Shown here piece after piece: positions 5,882 to 6,985 of a stretch of 6,985 nt of DNA (position 1 is the first letter of the stretch; every line of letters begins with the position of its first letter). The stretch is taken from contig JAKANG010000073.1 in NCBI GenBank assembly GCA_021812505.1, forward strand, positions 1 through 6,985. Reading direction: 5' to 3'. The stretch comes from Pseudomonadota bacterium. GTDB taxonomy: Bacteria > Pseudomonadota > Alphaproteobacteria > Rhizobiales > Beijerinckiaceae. A program made the translations under genes and the position numbers. The notes beneath the pieces were generated by a model, which worked only from the letters and a program-made list of their open reading frames with translations, had not been told where the DNA came from and searched no databases.

Positions 5882-6961
5882 ATGCGCACCGGCATTTCGC
5901 TCACCCTTTCGCCGCCTGACCGCAAACGGCTGCAGGCTCTCGTCAACGATCGCAACGCGGCGCAGAAGCACGCTTGGCGCGCCGAAATCGTCTTGTTGAG
6001 CGCCGACGGGGTCGGCACGAACGAGATCATGCAGCGCACGGGCAAATCCAAGACCTGCGTCTGGCGCTGGCAAGAACGCTTCATGCAGGAAGGCTACGAT
6101 GGCCTTCTGCGCGACAAGACGCGCCCCTCGCGCATTCCGCCGCTCGGCGCCGAGGTCGCCGAAAAGATCGTCGCGCTCACACTTCAGGACCCGCCTGGCG
6201 AGACGACCCATTGGACTGGCGCGATGATGGCCAGAGCCGCTGGCGTTTCGGTGAGCTCGGTGCAGCGCATCTGGCGCGCCCACGGCCTGGAGCCGCATCG
6301 GGTTCGCCAGTTCAAGCTTTCCAACGACCCGAACTTCGTCGCCAAATTGCGCGACGTGGTCGGGCTCTATGTCGATCCGCCGGCACACGCCATCGTTCTG
6401 TCGGTCGACGAGAAGAGCCAGATTCAGGCGCTCGACCGGACCCAGCCCGGCCTGCCGCTCAAGAAGGGCCGCGCCGGAACCATGACCCACGACTACAAAC
6501 GGCATGGAACCACCACCTTGTTCGCCGCCCTGGATGTCCTCGACGGCACGGTGATCGGCCGCAACATGCAGCGTCACCGGCATCAGGAGTTCATCCGGTT
6601 CCTCAACGCCATCGAGGCGGAAGTTCCCGCAGGCAAGGTTGTCCACGTCATCCTCGACAACTACGCCGCCCACAAACATCCGAAGGTCCGTCAATGGCTG
6701 GATCGGCATCCGCGCTGGACCTTCCACTTCACGCCGACCTCGTGCTCGTGGCTGAACGCCGTCGAAGGCTTCTTCGCCAAGCTGACCAAGCGCCGGTTGA
6801 AACGCGGCGTGTTCCGCTCCATCACCGACCTGCAAGCCGCGATTAATCGCTTCCTCGCCGAACACAACGCCGAGCCGCGTCCCTTCAAATGGACAGCCGA
6901 TCCAGACCAAATCGTCGCTGCTGTCAGGCGCGGGCACCAAGTGTTAGATTCCATCCACTAG
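5882..6961 (+). CDS. IS630-family DDE transposase
   Basis: This 359-residue transposase has the length usual for the family. Two N-terminal helix-turn-helix units (about residues 35-66, with GTNEIMQRTGKSKTCVWRWQ, and 105-135) bind the element ends. The RNase H-like catalytic core follows, with Asp176 (LSVDEKSQ), Asp259 (VILDNYAAHKH) and Glu295 (SWLNAVEGFF), giving 35 residues between the second Asp and the Glu. All three catalytic residues are present and the frame is unbroken, so the enzyme is probably active. I chose the ATG at 5882 (MRTGISLTLSPPDR...), which is how family members commonly begin. A TTG at 5831 would extend it by 17 residues into the subterminal hairpin. No strong Shine-Dalgarno is visible at either start, consistent with low expression. 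The last codons lie inside the right terminal repeat. The TAG stop at 6959-6961 is made of the TA target duplication plus the flanking G. Confidence 0.92.
   Translation: MRTGISLTLSPPDRKRLQALVNDRNAAQKHAWRAEIVLLSADGVGTNEIMQRTGKSKTCVWRWQERFMQEGYDGLLRDKTRPSRIPPLGAEVAEKIVALTLQDPPGETTHWTGAMMARAAGVSVSSVQRIWRAHGLEPHRVRQFKLSNDPNFVAKLRDVVGLYVDPPAHAIVLSVDEKSQIQALDRTQPGLPLKKGRAGTMTHDYKRHGTTTLFAALDVLDGTVIGRNMQRHRHQEFIRFLNAIEAEVPAGKVVHVILDNYAAHKHPKVRQWLDRHPRWTFHFTPTSCSWLNAVEGFFAKLTKRRLKRGVFRSITDLQAAINRFLAEHNAEPRPFKWTADPDQIVAAVRRGHQVLDSIH
6931..6958 (-). repeat. right terminal inverted repeat of the IS630-family element
   Basis: This is the mate of the left end, in inverted orientation, followed by TA at 6959-6960. 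It doubles as coding sequence for the last residues of the transposase (...HQVLDSIH), so its sequence is under two constraints. Confidence 0.8.
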
Positions 6962-6985
6962 AAGCCGACGAGGCCTATATTGGCC
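6961..6985 (+). pseudogene. possible fragment of an IS1595/ISXO2-like transposase at the window edge
   Basis: Immediately right of the IS630-type element the + strand reads E-A-D-E-A-Y-I-G in one frame before the window ends. This resembles the V-E-x-D-E-T-Y-I-G-G segment around the first catalytic Asp of ISXO2-like (IS1595 family) transposases. Only eight codons are visible. The DNA left of the insertion does not read as the preceding part of such a transposase in the joined frame. The call is tentative and depends on sequence beyond the window. Confidence 0.35.

Larger units (their letters stand above)
5813..6958 (+). mobile_element. complete IS630-family insertion sequence, 1146 bp
   Basis: The element is bounded by imperfect terminal inverted repeats: GTGGATCAACTCTGACATTT... 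at 5813-5840 and its counterpart at 6931-6958 (reverse complement GTGGATGGAATCTAACACTT...). They match at 20 of 28 positions by eye, with the outer six identical. TA occurs on both sides (5811-5812 and 6959-6960), the IS630 family's usual 2-base target duplication. The reconstructed empty site is CTAG, the favoured target of the family. The element carries one transposase gene that fills almost all of it. It looks intact and potentially mobile. Confidence 0.85.

Overview
The window is high-GC with strong G/C preference at third codon positions. It carries a copper-exporting P-type ATPase next to ccoG, the cbb3-oxidase assembly factor. This suggests a (micro)aerobic alphaproteobacterium, most likely of the Hyphomicrobiales (Rhizobiales). 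That assignment comes from protein flavour and composition only; I cannot name a genus.

Layout, all main genes on the + strand: (1) 9-746, a 2-oxoglutarate/Fe(II)-type oxygenase. (2) 811-1227, a small four-helix membrane protein I do not recognise. (3) 1224-3989, a Cu(I)-exporting P1B-type ATPase (CopA) with two N-terminal metal-binding domains and, unusually, a third CopZ-like domain at the C terminus. (4) 3990-4138, an AT-rich promoter-like gap followed by a GC-rich leader with two competing hairpins. (5) 4139-5566, CcoG (FixG), a membrane iron-sulfur protein. (6) 5567-5812, no intact gene: a REP-like hairpin and a minus-strand remnant of an AraC-type helix-turn-helix domain. (7) 5813-6958, a complete IS630-family insertion sequence with imperfect terminal inverted repeats in a CTAG target. 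(8) 6961-6985, the window edge, eight codons resembling the first catalytic-Asp motif of an IS1595/ISXO2-like transposase.

Functional theme: genes 3 and 4 form a copper-handling pair. By family knowledge CopA exports Cu(I) from the cytoplasm, and CcoG reduces Cu(II) to Cu(I) and supports copper delivery to cbb3 oxidase. The usual partners ccoH, ccoI and ccoS do not follow ccoG here; a debris zone with mobile elements does.

Most interesting signal: the C-terminal 71 codons of copA form an almost exact free-standing CopZ chaperone. They begin at an in-frame ATG (3774) with a GGAG Shine-Dalgarno eight bases upstream, inside the copA reading frame. One gene may therefore yield both a CopA-CopZ fusion and a free CopZ. 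I see no wholly novel multi-gene system; the rest is ordinary chromosomal content with IS turnover at the right end.
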